NCBI GenBank assembly: GCA_028817685.1
Contig: JAPPPC010000863.1
Location: 1-9,214, forward strand
DNA length: 9,214 bases
Reading direction: 5' to 3'
Source: Rhodospirillaceae bacterium
GTDB lineage: Bacteria; Pseudomonadota; Alphaproteobacteria; UBA8366; GCA-2717185
Shown: positions 1-7,047 of the stretch, piece by piece
How the letters are laid out: every line of letters begins with the position of its first letter
Position numbering within the stretch: position 1 is the stretch's first letter
Position numbers and translations under genes: made by a program
Notes under the pieces: generated by a model
What the model was told of the DNA's origin: nothing
What the model saw: only the letters and a program-made list of their open reading frames with translations
Databases searched by the model: none

Positions 1-295
1 ATACGACTGCGCCCGTAAGCAGTATTCCACCGCCGCCCGCCGCAATCGCATTGTGAACCGGCGGCGTCGAAACCAGCACGCCGGCCAGCCCGCCGAGCGC
101 GGCGAAGCCCATCACGCCGACATTGAACAACCCCGCATAGCCCCATTGGATATTGACGCCGAGCGACATCACCGCCGAGATCAGACAGAGATTGAGGATC
201 GCCAGCGCGAGCGACCAGCTCTGCACAAAGCCGACAAGCAAAAGCAGCAGTGCCATCACACCGAACAGCAGCACTTTGCGATTGGCTTGGATCAT
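1..295 (-). CDS. livM: Branched-chain-amino-acid-type ABC transporter permease LivM, 3' part cut by window edge
   Basis: This is the second inner-membrane permease of the HAAT-family ABC importer. It pairs with LivH to form the channel. The frame opens with ATG at 295-293 and stays open for 98 codons to the left edge, so the C-terminal two thirds are missing (family length about 300-350 residues). The visible part has a hydrophobic helix at residues 8-25, then the characteristic LivM stretch around residues 45-70 (SLGVNIQWGYAG, LFNVGVMGFAALGG). That stretch matches the family's 'GYAGQ.SLGHAAFFGIGAY' region in position and character. The start overlaps the livH stop as ATGA (ATG 295-293, TGA 294-292), which indicates translational coupling. 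A weak AAGG lies 4 bases ahead of the ATG. Identification as LivM is firm; the substrate is unknown. Confidence 0.9.
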   Translation of the reverse strand, partial: MIQANRKVLLFGVMALLLLLVGFVQSWSLALAILNLCLISAVMSLGVNIQWGYAGLFNVGVMGFAALGGLAGVLVSTPPVHNAIAAGGGGILLTGAVV

Positions 296-1305
296 ATGAC
301 CTTACCCCGGAAAATGCCGGTCGGCCGGATCAGCAGCACCAGGACCAGGATGACGAACGACACCGCGAATTTGTAATCGGTGGACAGCAGCTGCAGCAGC
401 CCTTCCGGCTCCCAGCTTTCCGGCACCAGATAGGCGACGAACTTTCGATAGGCGAAGGTGATCGACACTTCGGAGAAGGCGATCACGAAACCACCGGCAA
501 TTGCCCCAAGCGGATTGCCCAGCCCGCCAACGATCGCTGCCGCGAAGATCGGTAACAGCAACTGCAGGAAGACGAACGGCTTGTAGCTCTTGTCCAACCC
601 ATAAAGGGTTCCGGCAATCGTCGCCAGGATACCGGTCAGGACCCAGGTGATCATGACGACCCGGTCGGGATTGATGCCGCTCAGCAGCGCCAAATCCTCA
701 TTGTCGGAAAAGGCACGCATCGATTTGCCCGCCCGCGTTCGGTTCAAAAACCAAAACAGGGCAGCGACCAGCAACACGGTCACGACGATCGTGATGCCTT
801 GCGAGGTCTTGAAGGCCAGCCCTTCCGACAGGCCGGTCGCGTGGCGGAATTCCCGCGCGTTGAATATGAAGCGTGCGCCATCGCCGACGACACGGTCATC
901 CGGCCCGATTGCAAATCGGATCCCGCCATGCAGCAGAAACATCAAGCCGATCGAAGCGACCAGCAACGTGACGGGCGGCGACTTCTGGCGCCGGTAGAAG
1001 CGATAAACCCAGCGATCCATCAACAGGCAGGCCAATACGGTTGCAGCGATGCCGACAGGCAACGCCAGCAGCACCGTCGGCAATGGCGCAATCGAGACGC
1101 CGAGCGATTGCAGCCACCACATCACAAGGATGCAAATCATCGCGCCGAACGACATCGTCTCGCCATGCGCGAAATTGGAGAAGCGCAGAATGCCGTATAC
1201 CAACGTCACGCCGAGCGCCCCAAGCGCCAGCTGGCAGCCATAGGTCAGCCCGGGCACGAACAGGAAGTTCAGGATCAATATCGCGGCGTTCGTGACGTCT
1301 TCCAC
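292..1305 (-). CDS. livH: Branched-chain-amino-acid-type ABC transporter permease LivH
   Basis: This is the first permease of the ABC importer, a protein of about 337 residues with roughly eight membrane helices. Family marks include YGILRFSNFAHGE at residues 37-49 (the LivH 'NFAHG' signature), the cytoplasmic coupling loop at about 191-216 (RAGKSMRAFSDNEDLALLSG, then INPDRV), and GGLGNPLGAIAGG at 260-272. The frame stays open upstream to 1434, but that extension overlaps the end of livF and is not hydrophobic. I chose GTG at 1305-1303 because GGGGGAG sits just ahead (4-base spacing) and the protein then begins at the usual distance before the first helix. CTG at 1308 is also possible. The loop before the last helix (about 286-310, with PESWEPEG) looks longer than in classical LivH. 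The stop overlaps the livM start. Confidence 0.92.
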   Translation of the reverse strand: MEDVTNAAILILNFLFVPGLTYGCQLALGALGVTLVYGILRFSNFAHGETMSFGAMICILVMWWLQSLGVSIAPLPTVLLALPVGIAATVLACLLMDRWVYRFYRRQKSPPVTLLVASIGLMFLLHGGIRFAIGPDDRVVGDGARFIFNAREFRHATGLSEGLAFKTSQGITIVVTVLLVAALFWFLNRTRAGKSMRAFSDNEDLALLSGINPDRVVMITWVLTGILATIAGTLYGLDKSYKPFVFLQLLLPIFAAAIVGGLGNPLGAIAGGFVIAFSEVSITFAYRKFVAYLVPESWEPEGLLQLLSTDYKFAVSFVILVLVLLIRPTGIFRGKVI

Positions 1306-1309
1306 CAGG

Positions 1310-1316
1310 CTCCCCC
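1310..1316 (-). promoter_or_regulatory. Ribosome binding site that supports the livH GTG start
   Basis: On the minus strand the sequence reads GGGGGAG-CCTG-GTG. The purine tract is a good Shine-Dalgarno match, but the 4-base spacing is short. It is the only clear ribosome binding site near the point where LivH homology begins, so it favours GTG at 1305 over the upstream open frame. Confidence 0.5.
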
Positions 1317-1342
1317 AACCCTCGGCAACACACCCTGCTGCC

Positions 1343-2050
1343 TCAGCCTCCCAAAAAGGACCGGCGCACCTCCGGATTGGCCAGCAACGCTTCCCCCGTA
1401 TCCGTAAAGCGGTTGCTGCCCTGCACCAGCACATAGCCCTTATCGGCGATCGCCAGCGCTTGCCGTGCGTTCTGCTCGACGATCAGGATCGTAATTCCCG
1501 TTCGTGCGATCTCGATGATGCGGTCGAACAATTCATCCATGACAATCGGCGACACGCCGGCGGTGGGCTCGTCGAGCATCAGCAGCTGCGGCTGTGTCAT
1601 CAAAGCGCGTCCGACCGCGACCTGCTGCCGCTGGCCGCCGGACAGTTCGCCTGCCGGCTGCCCGCGTTTTTCCTCGAGGATCGGAAACAAAGCGAACACC
1701 TGCGCCATGGTCTCGGAGATATCGTCGTCGCGGATGAAGGCGCCCATCTCGAGATTCTCCTCGACCGTCATCGAGGTGAACACGTTCGCCGTCTGCGGCA
1801 CGAACCCCATCCCCTTGCGGACGCGGGCCTGCGGCGACAGCGCGGTAATGTCCTCGCCGTCGAGCCGAACGCATCCCGCGCGCAGATCGAGCATGCCGAA
1901 GATGGCCTTCATCGCCGTCGACTTGCCGGCACCGTTCGGTCCGACGACCACCGCGATCTCGCCCCTGTCGACGGTGATCGTGCAATCCTCCAGGATGTTC
2001 GCGCCGCCGCCGTATCCCCCGGTCATATGCTCGCCGCTCAGAAAACTCAC
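1343..2050 (-). CDS. livF: Branched-chain-amino-acid-type ABC transporter ATP-binding protein LivF
   Basis: This is one of the two cytoplasmic ATPases that power the importer, 235 residues, the normal LivF length. Motifs in order are Walker A GPNGAGKST at 37-45, Q-loop Q86 in FVPQTANVF, signature LSGGQRQQVAVGRAL at 136-150, and Walker B LLMLDE at 156-161 followed by PTAGVSP. VEQNARQALAIAD at 191-203 puts Gln193 where most ABC ATPases have the switch histidine; this replacement is normal for LivF, which separates it from LivG. The start is taken as GTG at 2050-2048, 8 bases after the livG stop, because the first strand and the SGYGG-like GGYGGG segment then align with the family. No good ribosome binding site is visible, so translation may be coupled to livG. 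ATG at 2026 is an alternative but would remove the first beta strand. Confidence 0.93.
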   Translation of the reverse strand: MSFLSGEHMTGGYGGGANILEDCTITVDRGEIAVVVGPNGAGKSTAMKAIFGMLDLRAGCVRLDGEDITALSPQARVRKGMGFVPQTANVFTSMTVEENLEMGAFIRDDDISETMAQVFALFPILEEKRGQPAGELSGGQRQQVAVGRALMTQPQLLMLDEPTAGVSPIVMDELFDRIIEIARTGITILIVEQNARQALAIADKGYVLVQGSNRFTDTGEALLANPEVRRSFLGG

Positions 2051-2058
2051 GGTACCGT

Positions 2059-2835
2059 CTACGCGACGGCGGCGTTCTTCAGCCCAGTACCCAGATAGGC
2101 TTCGATCACGTCCTCATTCGCCTTCACCGCATCCGCCGATCCCTGCGCCAGAACCCCACCTTCGGCCATGACGATGACCGGGTCGCAGAGTCGGCTGATG
2201 AAATCCATGTCGTGCTCGATCATGCAGAACGTATAGCCGCGCTCTTGGTTGAGCCGCAGGATCGCATCGCCGATCGTGTTCAGCAGCGTCCGGTTCACGC
2301 CGGCGCCGACCTCATCCAGAAAGACGATCTTCGCATCGACCATCATGGTGCGGCCAAGCTCCAAGAGCTTCTTCTGACCGCCGGACAGATTGCCCGCATA
2401 TTCGTCGGCGACATGGGCGATCTGCAGAAAATCGATGACCTCGTCGGCCTTCGCCCGGACTGCCGCTTCCTGCGCGCGGACCGTGGCGGGACGCAACCAC
2501 GTGTCGAGCAGGCGCTCGCCCGGCTGGCCGTCCGGCACCATCATCAGATTTTCGCGCACCGTCAGCGTGGAAAACTCATGCGCGATCTGGAACGTACGCA
2601 ACAGACCCCTGGCAAAAAGCGCGTGGGGCGGCAGCCCGGTCACGTCGTCGCCGTCGAGAAAAACATAACCGGCGGTCGGTTTGTACAGGCCGGCGATGAT
2701 ATTGAAGAGCGTCGTCTTGCCGGCGCCATTCGGGCCGATCAGCCCAGTGATCGTGCCTGACGCGATTTCCAGCGACACGCCATCAACGGCGCGGATGCCG
2801 CCGAAATGCATGTGCAGGTCTTCCACACGGATCAT
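2059..2835 (-). CDS. livG: Branched-chain-amino-acid-type ABC transporter ATP-binding protein LivG
   Basis: This is the second ATPase of the importer, 258 residues, the usual LivG size. Motifs are Walker A GPNGAGKT at 34-41, Q-loop Q83 in RTFQIAHEF (the RTFQ form is typical of LivG), signature LSGGQKKLLELGR at 150-162, Walker B IVFLDE ending at catalytic Glu175, and switch His208 in MIEHDMDFI. The C-terminal extension with VIEAYLG at 243-249 is a LivG hallmark. One oddity is that the residue after the catalytic Glu is Val176, not the usual Pro (DEVGAGVN where DEPAAGLN is typical). The ATG at 2835-2833 is preceded only by a weak GGGA. It lies 87 bases after livK and 8 bases before livF, within the same operon. 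Confidence 0.94.
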   Translation of the reverse strand: MIRVEDLHMHFGGIRAVDGVSLEIASGTITGLIGPNGAGKTTLFNIIAGLYKPTAGYVFLDGDDVTGLPPHALFARGLLRTFQIAHEFSTLTVRENLMMVPDGQPGERLLDTWLRPATVRAQEAAVRAKADEVIDFLQIAHVADEYAGNLSGGQKKLLELGRTMMVDAKIVFLDEVGAGVNRTLLNTIGDAILRLNQERGYTFCMIEHDMDFISRLCDPVIVMAEGGVLAQGSADAVKANEDVIEAYLGTGLKNAAVA

Positions 2836-2861
2836 CGACGATCCCAGACAGTTTTTCCGGT

Positions 2862-2919
2862 TGCGCGTAAGTGTTCACGCCGGCGGGACCGAATGAAACG
2901 GGTATCCGCCTGCGCGTAA
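2862..2919. repeat. Short direct repeat TGCGCGTAA, two copies between livK and livG
   Basis: The 9-mer TGCGCGTAA occurs at 2862-2870 and again at 2911-2919, in the same orientation with starts 49 bases apart, inside an 87-base intergenic gap. The two copies flank the possible hairpin. They could be a regulator binding pair, a small duplication, or coincidence. Confidence 0.35.
2882..2910 (-). other. Possible stem-loop between livK and livG
   Basis: In the minus-strand transcript GGCGG (2910-2906) can pair with CCGCC (2886-2882), and inside it ACC (2903-2901) with GGT (2890-2888). A 10-base loop lies between them, and a 2x1 internal loop separates the two short helices. There is no T-run, so it is not a typical terminator. 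In importer operons a hairpin after the binding-protein gene often protects its mRNA so that more binding protein is made than permease. That role here is an inference and the structure is weak. Confidence 0.25.
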
Positions 2920-2922
2920 CGG

Positions 2923-4104
2923 TTAGCGATACCGTGCCGTTGTGATCTTACCGCCTTTGACAAGGATCTCGCGGTAATTGCCGGCACTTTCGCCCGCGCC
3001 GACCAGCTCAACCGCGGAGGCGCCGACATAGTCGATATCGCCACCGTCCTTCAGGATCTTAAGGCCCTTCGCCAACTCACCCGGATAGATCTTCTCTCCC
3101 GGCGCGTTGGCGACCATCATCACCTTCGCCTTGAGCTTGCCGCTTTCCGAGGATCCTGCCGCCTGCATGGCCAGCATGATCAACGCCGCCGCATCGTACG
3201 ATTCTGCGGTGAACGGTCCCGGTTTGAACCCGCCCTTTGTCGCGAGCCCCTTGAACTTCTCGCCGCCGGGGCTGTCCGTCCCCGGCACTGTGCCGTAGGA
3301 CCCGTCGAGATCCTTGCCGATCGCCAGCGGCAGCGAGTCGCCGATCATCCCGTCCGGCAGCGCAAAGGTCGAGAACGCTCCGGAATCGAGCGACGCCTGG
3401 ATAATGCCCTTACCGCCCTGGTCCAGATAGCCGGCGACGATAAGGATGTCGCCCCCGGCCGCTGCAAGCGCCGCGACTTCGGCTGAATAATCGCCCTTCC
3501 CGTCTTCATGGGCCGCCGAAATCGTGATCTTGCCGCCGATCTTGGTGAAATTCGCCTTGATGCTCTCTGCCAGACCCTTGCCGTAATCGTTGTTGGTGTA
3601 GGTCAGGGCCGCCTTCTTGACGCCTTTCTCTTTCAAGACGTCGGCGAGCACTTGGCCTTGCCGCGCATCGGACGGAGCCGTCCGGAAAAATAATCCGTTA
3701 TCCGGAATTGTGGACAGCGCGGGCGAGGTCGCCGACGGGGACACCATCGCGATGCCCTTGGCCATCGCCACGTTCTTCAGCATCGCGGTCGTTACGCCGG
3801 AACAGTCGCCGCCGACGATGGCGCTGATCTTGTCGGACGTGATGAGGCGCTCCGTCGTAGCCGTGGCCGCCGCCGAAACGATACAGGTCGTATCGCCGCT
3901 CACAGGAACGATCTTGCGTCCGTTCAGGATGCCGCCACTTGCATTGACTTCCTTCATCGCCAGTTCGGCGCCGGCGGCCATATCCTTGGTCAGCGACTCG
4001 ATCGGGCCCGTATAGCCCAGAATTACCCCAACCTTGATGTCCTGCGCCGCGACGGGCGTCGCGATCATCGCCGCAGCGGCGAATGCCATAAGCTGCTTTT
4101 TCAT
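2923..4104 (-). CDS. livK: Periplasmic substrate-binding protein of the branched-chain-amino-acid-type ABC transporter (LivK/LivJ-like)
   Basis: This is the periplasmic binding protein that captures the substrate and delivers it to LivHM, 393 residues, type I periplasmic fold. The ATG at 4104-4102 is chosen over an upstream in-frame codon because GGGAGGAAG sits 6 bases ahead and a clear signal peptide follows. The signal has a short positive start (MKKQ), a hydrophobic core of Ala/Met, and a probable cut near TPVAA-Q at residues 20-21. The mature protein opens with IKVGVILGYTGP, the family's first strand. Ligand-site regions include SPSATSPAL at 122-130, YTNNDYGKG at 169-177 and AESYDAA further on. 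There are exactly two cysteines, Cys74 and Cys101, at the spacing of the LivJ/LivK disulfide. The substrate cannot be told from sequence; amino acids, urea, amides or aromatic acids all remain possible. It is the first gene of the liv operon. Confidence 0.92.
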   Translation of the reverse strand: MKKQLMAFAAAAMIATPVAAQDIKVGVILGYTGPIESLTKDMAAGAELAMKEVNASGGILNGRKIVPVSGDTTCIVSAAATATTERLITSDKISAIVGGDCSGVTTAMLKNVAMAKGIAMVSPSATSPALSTIPDNGLFFRTAPSDARQGQVLADVLKEKGVKKAALTYTNNDYGKGLAESIKANFTKIGGKITISAAHEDGKGDYSAEVAALAAAGGDILIVAGYLDQGGKGIIQASLDSGAFSTFALPDGMIGDSLPLAIGKDLDGSYGTVPGTDSPGGEKFKGLATKGGFKPGPFTAESYDAAALIMLAMQAAGSSESGKLKAKVMMVANAPGEKIYPGELAKGLKILKDGGDIDYVGASAVELVGAGESAGNYREILVKGGKITTARYR

Positions 4105-4110
4105 CTTCTT

Positions 4111-4116
4111 CCTCCC
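4111..4116 (-). promoter_or_regulatory. Strong ribosome binding site of livK
   Basis: The minus strand reads GGGAGG followed by AAGAAG and ATG. This near-perfect Shine-Dalgarno at good spacing fixes the start at 4104 and fits a highly translated binding protein. Confidence 0.8.
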
Positions 4117-4156
4117 ATGCGAATAGGAAACACGCACTCCGTTACCGTTACCCCGC

Positions 4157-4186
4157 AGGGTAGAGGGGGCCCGGATCGCGTGGCAA
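4157..4186 (-). promoter_or_regulatory. Candidate sigma-70-type promoter of the liv operon
   Basis: On the minus strand TTGCCA (4186-4181, five of six matches to TTGACA) is followed after 18 bases by TACCCT (4162-4157, three of six matches to TATAAT). Transcription would begin about 45 bases ahead of the livK start codon. The -35 is good and the -10 poor, and the spacer is very GC-rich, so this is only a candidate. A tandem CCGTTA CCGTTA (plus strand 4139-4150) lies around the predicted start point and could be an operator, though nothing shows this. Confidence 0.3.
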
Positions 4187-4202
4187 CGATAATTTCCGGC
4201 GA

Positions 4203-5414
4203 CTACTTTGCCTCAGGGCGCGGCAGCAGGATGACGGTGAGGTTCGCGACCAGCATGATCCCGGCAATCACGTAGAACACCTCTTTCAGCCCATAGGCAT
4301 CGGCCACCGCGCCGCCGATCAGCGGCATCAGCACCGAAAGCGCCGCCTGCGTGCCGAACAGCAGGCTTGTCGCGGACGCCGCCACCTCCGGCGGGGCAAG
4401 ATCCATCATCCAGCTATGGATCACCGGCCGCACGGCGTACAGCACGAAACCGAGCACCGCGACCGCTGTGATGAACACCGTCGCATCCGGGATGAAGGGC
4501 AACAGCAGAATAATGATGGTCGTCGCGGTCAGGCCCGACATGACGACCGGCCGTCGTCCAATTCGGTCGGAGATCGTGCCCGCGATCGGTGACACGATAA
4601 CGCCGCCCAGATGCATGCCCGTGATCGCAAGTCCCATCAGCCAAGGGCTGACTTTCAACACGTCGTAAAGGTAGAGCGGCAGGAACATCACCAAACCGAC
4701 CTGGGCCGTCGAGCGGAACGACGCCATGAGGCACAAGCCCAAGACGGCGCGGCTGCGCACCAGAATTCCGAGGCCGCCGAAATATTCGCGCACGCCCATG
4801 GTCTTCCGCGCGACACCGGGCGCCGGCCGGTCCATCGGCATGAGATAGAACAGAAAAATCAGTACGACGAGCAAGACCGGCAGCGTGCTGACGGCGGCAG
4901 CGCCCTGCCATGAGAACGAAATAAGCAACAGCCCGACCAGCGACGGCGCAATCATGTCGCCCACACTGGCACCGGTAGCGTGGATCGACAGCGCATAGCC
5001 GCGATGATCGGGATAGCGCTCGGAGATGAACGCGATCGCCGGCGGATGCCACAGATTGTTGGTCGCGCCGATCAGCGCCACCATCGCAGCGAGCACGAGA
5101 TAAAGTCCCGTAATCCCGAAGACCGAGAGCGCGCCTGCACCGACGACCAACGACAAAATTTGGAAAATCACCTTGCGGCCCGTCACATCGACGACGACAC
5201 CGCTGCCGAAATTCGCCGCAAACGAACTGACGTAGAAAATCGAATAGAGCAGCCCGGCTTCCGTGTAGCTGAGGCCGAGATCTTCCGTCATCAGCGGCAG
5301 CAAGATCGTGAAGGTCGCCGCGATCCAGTGGGTGGCGCCATGGCCCAGCCCCATCAGATAGATGGGCGCTTGGTTCTTCAGCTGGAAAATAGAAGTCGTG
5401 TCGGCGCGGCTCAC
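4203..5414 (-). CDS. Major facilitator superfamily transporter, FSR-like
   Basis: This is a 403-residue inner-membrane secondary transporter with about 12 helices. The two halves each carry the MFS loop motif: GVVVDVTGRK at 72-81 between helices 2 and 3, and GTISDRIGRRP at 279-289 between helices 8 and 9. A charged cytoplasmic linker (about 194-222, DRPAPGVARK) separates the halves. GHGATHW in helix 1 (His25, His30) and NLWHPPA in helix 4 (His123) recall the fosmidomycin-resistance (FSR) group, which has histidines at comparable places, so an exporter is plausible. Substrate and direction are not determinable. The GTG start at 5414-5412 has GGAAG 7 bases ahead. It stands between the protease terminator and the liv operon. 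No terminator is visible after its stop, so it may be transcribed together with the liv genes. Confidence 0.9.
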   Translation of the reverse strand: MSRADTTSIFQLKNQAPIYLMGLGHGATHWIAATFTILLPLMTEDLGLSYTEAGLLYSIFYVSSFAANFGSGVVVDVTGRKVIFQILSLVVGAGALSVFGITGLYLVLAAMVALIGATNNLWHPPAIAFISERYPDHRGYALSIHATGASVGDMIAPSLVGLLLISFSWQGAAAVSTLPVLLVVLIFLFYLMPMDRPAPGVARKTMGVREYFGGLGILVRSRAVLGLCLMASFRSTAQVGLVMFLPLYLYDVLKVSPWLMGLAITGMHLGGVIVSPIAGTISDRIGRRPVVMSGLTATTIIILLLPFIPDATVFITAVAVLGFVLYAVRPVIHSWMMDLAPPEVAASATSLLFGTQAALSVLMPLIGGAVADAYGLKEVFYVIAGIMLVANLTVILLPRPEAK

Positions 5415-5421
5415 CCGGATG

Positions 5422-5426
5422 CTTCC
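5422..5426 (-). promoter_or_regulatory. Ribosome binding site supporting the GTG start of the MFS gene
   Basis: GGAAG on the minus strand ends 7 bases before GTG at 5414. The next in-frame methionine is residue 21, already inside the first helix region, so this site decides in favour of the GTG. Confidence 0.5.
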
Positions 5427-5454
5427 GATCTGTCGGGAAATACGATGGGCGCGC

Positions 5455-5484
5455 AGAATAGGGTTTAAGGTGCTGTCAGGTAAA
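5455..5484 (-). promoter_or_regulatory. Weak promoter candidate for the MFS gene
   Basis: Minus strand TTTACC (5484-5479) and TATTCT (5460-5455), 18 bases apart, each match the sigma-70 consensus at four of six positions. The -35 overlaps the tail of the upstream terminator. Since that terminator isolates the MFS gene, a promoter must lie in this short gap or transcription must read through; this is the best match I see. Confidence 0.25.
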
Positions 5485-5514
5485 GCAAAACGGCGCGGGA
5501 CAAAGCCCGCGCCG
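5481..5514 (-). terminator. Rho-independent terminator after the Do protease gene
   Basis: A perfect 9-bp GC stem (CGGCGCGGG at 5491-5499 against CCCGCGCCG at 5506-5514) with a 6-base loop is followed on the minus strand by TTTTGCTTTA. It begins 26 bases after the protease stop codon. The T-rich tract is only on the minus-strand side, so it ends transcription coming from the hflK-hflC-protease block. Confidence 0.88.
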
Positions 5515-5540
5515 CATGCCAGATCCGTTTTCGGGCGACT

Positions 5541-7037
5541 CTACTCTTTCTTGATTTTCAGGGGAATGAAGCGCATGTCCCCATCCTTGTCGACCAGAAG
5601 CAGGACGACCTTACGGCCCTTCTCGCGCGCCTTTTCGACCTGGGACGCCACGTCGGCAGGCGAGCTGACCGCTTCCTGGCTGACCTCGACGATGATATCG
5701 CCCGGACGCAGGCGGCGTTCTTCGGCGTCGCTGCCCTTCTTGACGTCGGTAATGACGACGCCCTTCATGTCCTCTTCGATCTTGTACTTTTCGGTCAGTT
5801 CCGGCGTGATCGGCGACAGAGCCAGTCCCAGCGCGTCAACGTCGCGGCTGGCATCCTTGCCGGAGTCGCGCCGGCTGCCGCGGGTCGTCAACGACGCCTG
5901 ATCGACCTTCTCCAACTCGCCCAAACGCACCGTGAGGCCGACTTCCTTGCCGTCGCGCCAGACCTTGACGGCGACGTCCTTGCCGACGCTCGTTTCCGCC
6001 ACCATGCGCGGCAGTTTGCGGGATTCCGGAACCTCGCGATCGTCGAAGCCAACGATGACATCGCCTTGCTTCACGCCAGCCGCCTCGGCCGGGCTGTTCT
6101 TCAAGACGCCGGCGACCAACGCACCCTTCGGTGCCTTTAGACCCAAGCTCTCGGCGATCTCGGGCGAGACCGTCTGGATCTGCACGCCAAGCCAGCCCCG
6201 GCGGGTGGTCCCGAACTCGCGCAGCTGGCCGATCACATTCTTGGCCAGATTGGCGGGAACAGAGAAGCCGATGCCGATGCTGCCGCCGGACGGCGAGAGG
6301 ATCGCCGTATTCACGCCGATGACCGCACCCTTCATATCGAACAGCGGGCCACCGGAATTGCCCCGGTTGATCGGCGCATCGGTCTGGATGTAGTCGTCAT
6401 AGGGTCCGGATCGGATATCCCGGCCGCGGGCGGAGATGATGCCGGCGGTCACCGTACCGCCAAGGCCCAGCGGATTGCCGATCGCGATGACCCAGTCGCC
6501 GACCCGCGCCTTGTCGGAAGCGCCGAAATCGACGGCGGTCAGTTCGGTATCGCCCGGCTTGATCTTCAGCAGAGCCAAGTCGGTCTTCTTGTCCTTGCCG
6601 ACGATTTCCGCATCGAATTTCTGACCTTCATGAAGAATGACGGTGACCTTGTCCGCCCCTTCGATGACATGGTTGTTGGTGACCACGTAACCGGTCTTGT
6701 CGATGATGAAACCCGATCCCAGCGACGTTACGCGCCGCGCCGGTTGATCACCGGGCCGGCGGTTGAAGCGATCGAAGAAATCGCGAAACGGCGAGCCTTC
6801 CGGAAACTGGAACTGCGGCCCTTCATGCGCTTCGCCTTGGCGCTGGACCTTTTGCGTGGTGGAAATATTCACAACCGCCGGCAACAGGCGTTCCGCCAAA
6901 TCGGCAAAGCTGTCCGGCGCCCCCCGCGCATCTGCGGGAACCGGCTGCCACACGAGCAGTGCCGCCACGGGCACGAATAGCAACCAGCGCAACGGCGCTG
7001 CGTCGCGCGTACGAATTGAATGCATTAAACGGTTCAC
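5541..7037 (-). CDS. degP: Do-family periplasmic serine endopeptidase (DegP/DegQ/MucD type)
   Basis: This is a secreted ATP-independent protease/chaperone that handles misfolded envelope proteins, 498 residues from the chosen start. The signal peptide has a basic start, a hydrophobic core (WLLFVPVAALLVW) and a probable cut after PADA. The trypsin-like domain carries the full triad: His123 in TNNHVIEGAD, Asp153 in KKTDLALL and Ser228 in RGNSGGPLF. Two PDZ domains follow: PDZ1 at about 280-375 (RRGWLGVQIQ, AGVKQGDVIVGF) and PDZ2 at about 400-498 (LRPGDIIVEV). The LA loop before the catalytic domain is short and has no cysteines, as in DegQ or MucD rather than E. coli DegP, so the symbol is approximate. 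The frame is open upstream to 7100. I chose GTG at 7037 because GGAGGT lies 5 bases ahead; ATG at 7049 would overlap that site and ATG at 7025 is too far from it. A terminator follows. Confidence 0.94.
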   Translation of the reverse strand: MNRLMHSIRTRDAAPLRWLLFVPVAALLVWQPVPADARGAPDSFADLAERLLPAVVNISTTQKVQRQGEAHEGPQFQFPEGSPFRDFFDRFNRRPGDQPARRVTSLGSGFIIDKTGYVVTNNHVIEGADKVTVILHEGQKFDAEIVGKDKKTDLALLKIKPGDTELTAVDFGASDKARVGDWVIAIGNPLGLGGTVTAGIISARGRDIRSGPYDDYIQTDAPINRGNSGGPLFDMKGAVIGVNTAILSPSGGSIGIGFSVPANLAKNVIGQLREFGTTRRGWLGVQIQTVSPEIAESLGLKAPKGALVAGVLKNSPAEAAGVKQGDVIVGFDDREVPESRKLPRMVAETSVGKDVAVKVWRDGKEVGLTVRLGELEKVDQASLTTRGSRRDSGKDASRDVDALGLALSPITPELTEKYKIEEDMKGVVITDVKKGSDAEERRLRPGDIIVEVSQEAVSSPADVASQVEKAREKGRKVVLLLVDKDGDMRFIPLKIKKE

Positions 7038-7041
7038 AACG

Positions 7042-7047
7042 ACCTCC
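7042..7047 (-). promoter_or_regulatory. Strong ribosome binding site that decides the protease GTG start
   Basis: The minus strand reads ATGGAGGTCGTTGTGAACCG. GGAGG (7047-7043) is a perfect Shine-Dalgarno 5 bases before GTG at 7037. The in-frame ATG at 7049 shares bases with this site, so it is unlikely to be the start. Confidence 0.7.

Noticed and set aside
53..555. Plus-strand open frames across the livM-livH junction
   Set aside because: They lie opposite well-supported permease genes, and their translations are rich in Arg, His, Gln and Asp without any domain, as expected of antisense shadows in GC-rich DNA.
1292..2171. Long plus-strand open frames opposite livF
   Set aside because: Length comes from GC bias; the minus strand carries all ATPase motifs in the right order, and the plus-strand products look like nothing recognisable.
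2915..4154. Octamer ACCGTTAC shared in opposite orientation at both ends of livK, as a possible inverted repeat of a mobile element
   Set aside because: An 8-mer match is expected by chance in about 9 kb on two strands, livK belongs to its operon, and no transposase or target duplication is seen.
4149..4162. TACCC-CGCA-GGGTA hairpin between the MFS gene and livK as a terminator
   Set aside because: Only a 5-bp stem, with no T-run after it on the minus strand. It also overlaps the candidate -10 of the liv promoter.
4980..5468. 162-codon plus-strand frame opposite the start of the MFS gene
   Set aside because: Highly charged composition, no ribosome binding site noted, and complete overlap with membrane helices coded on the minus strand.
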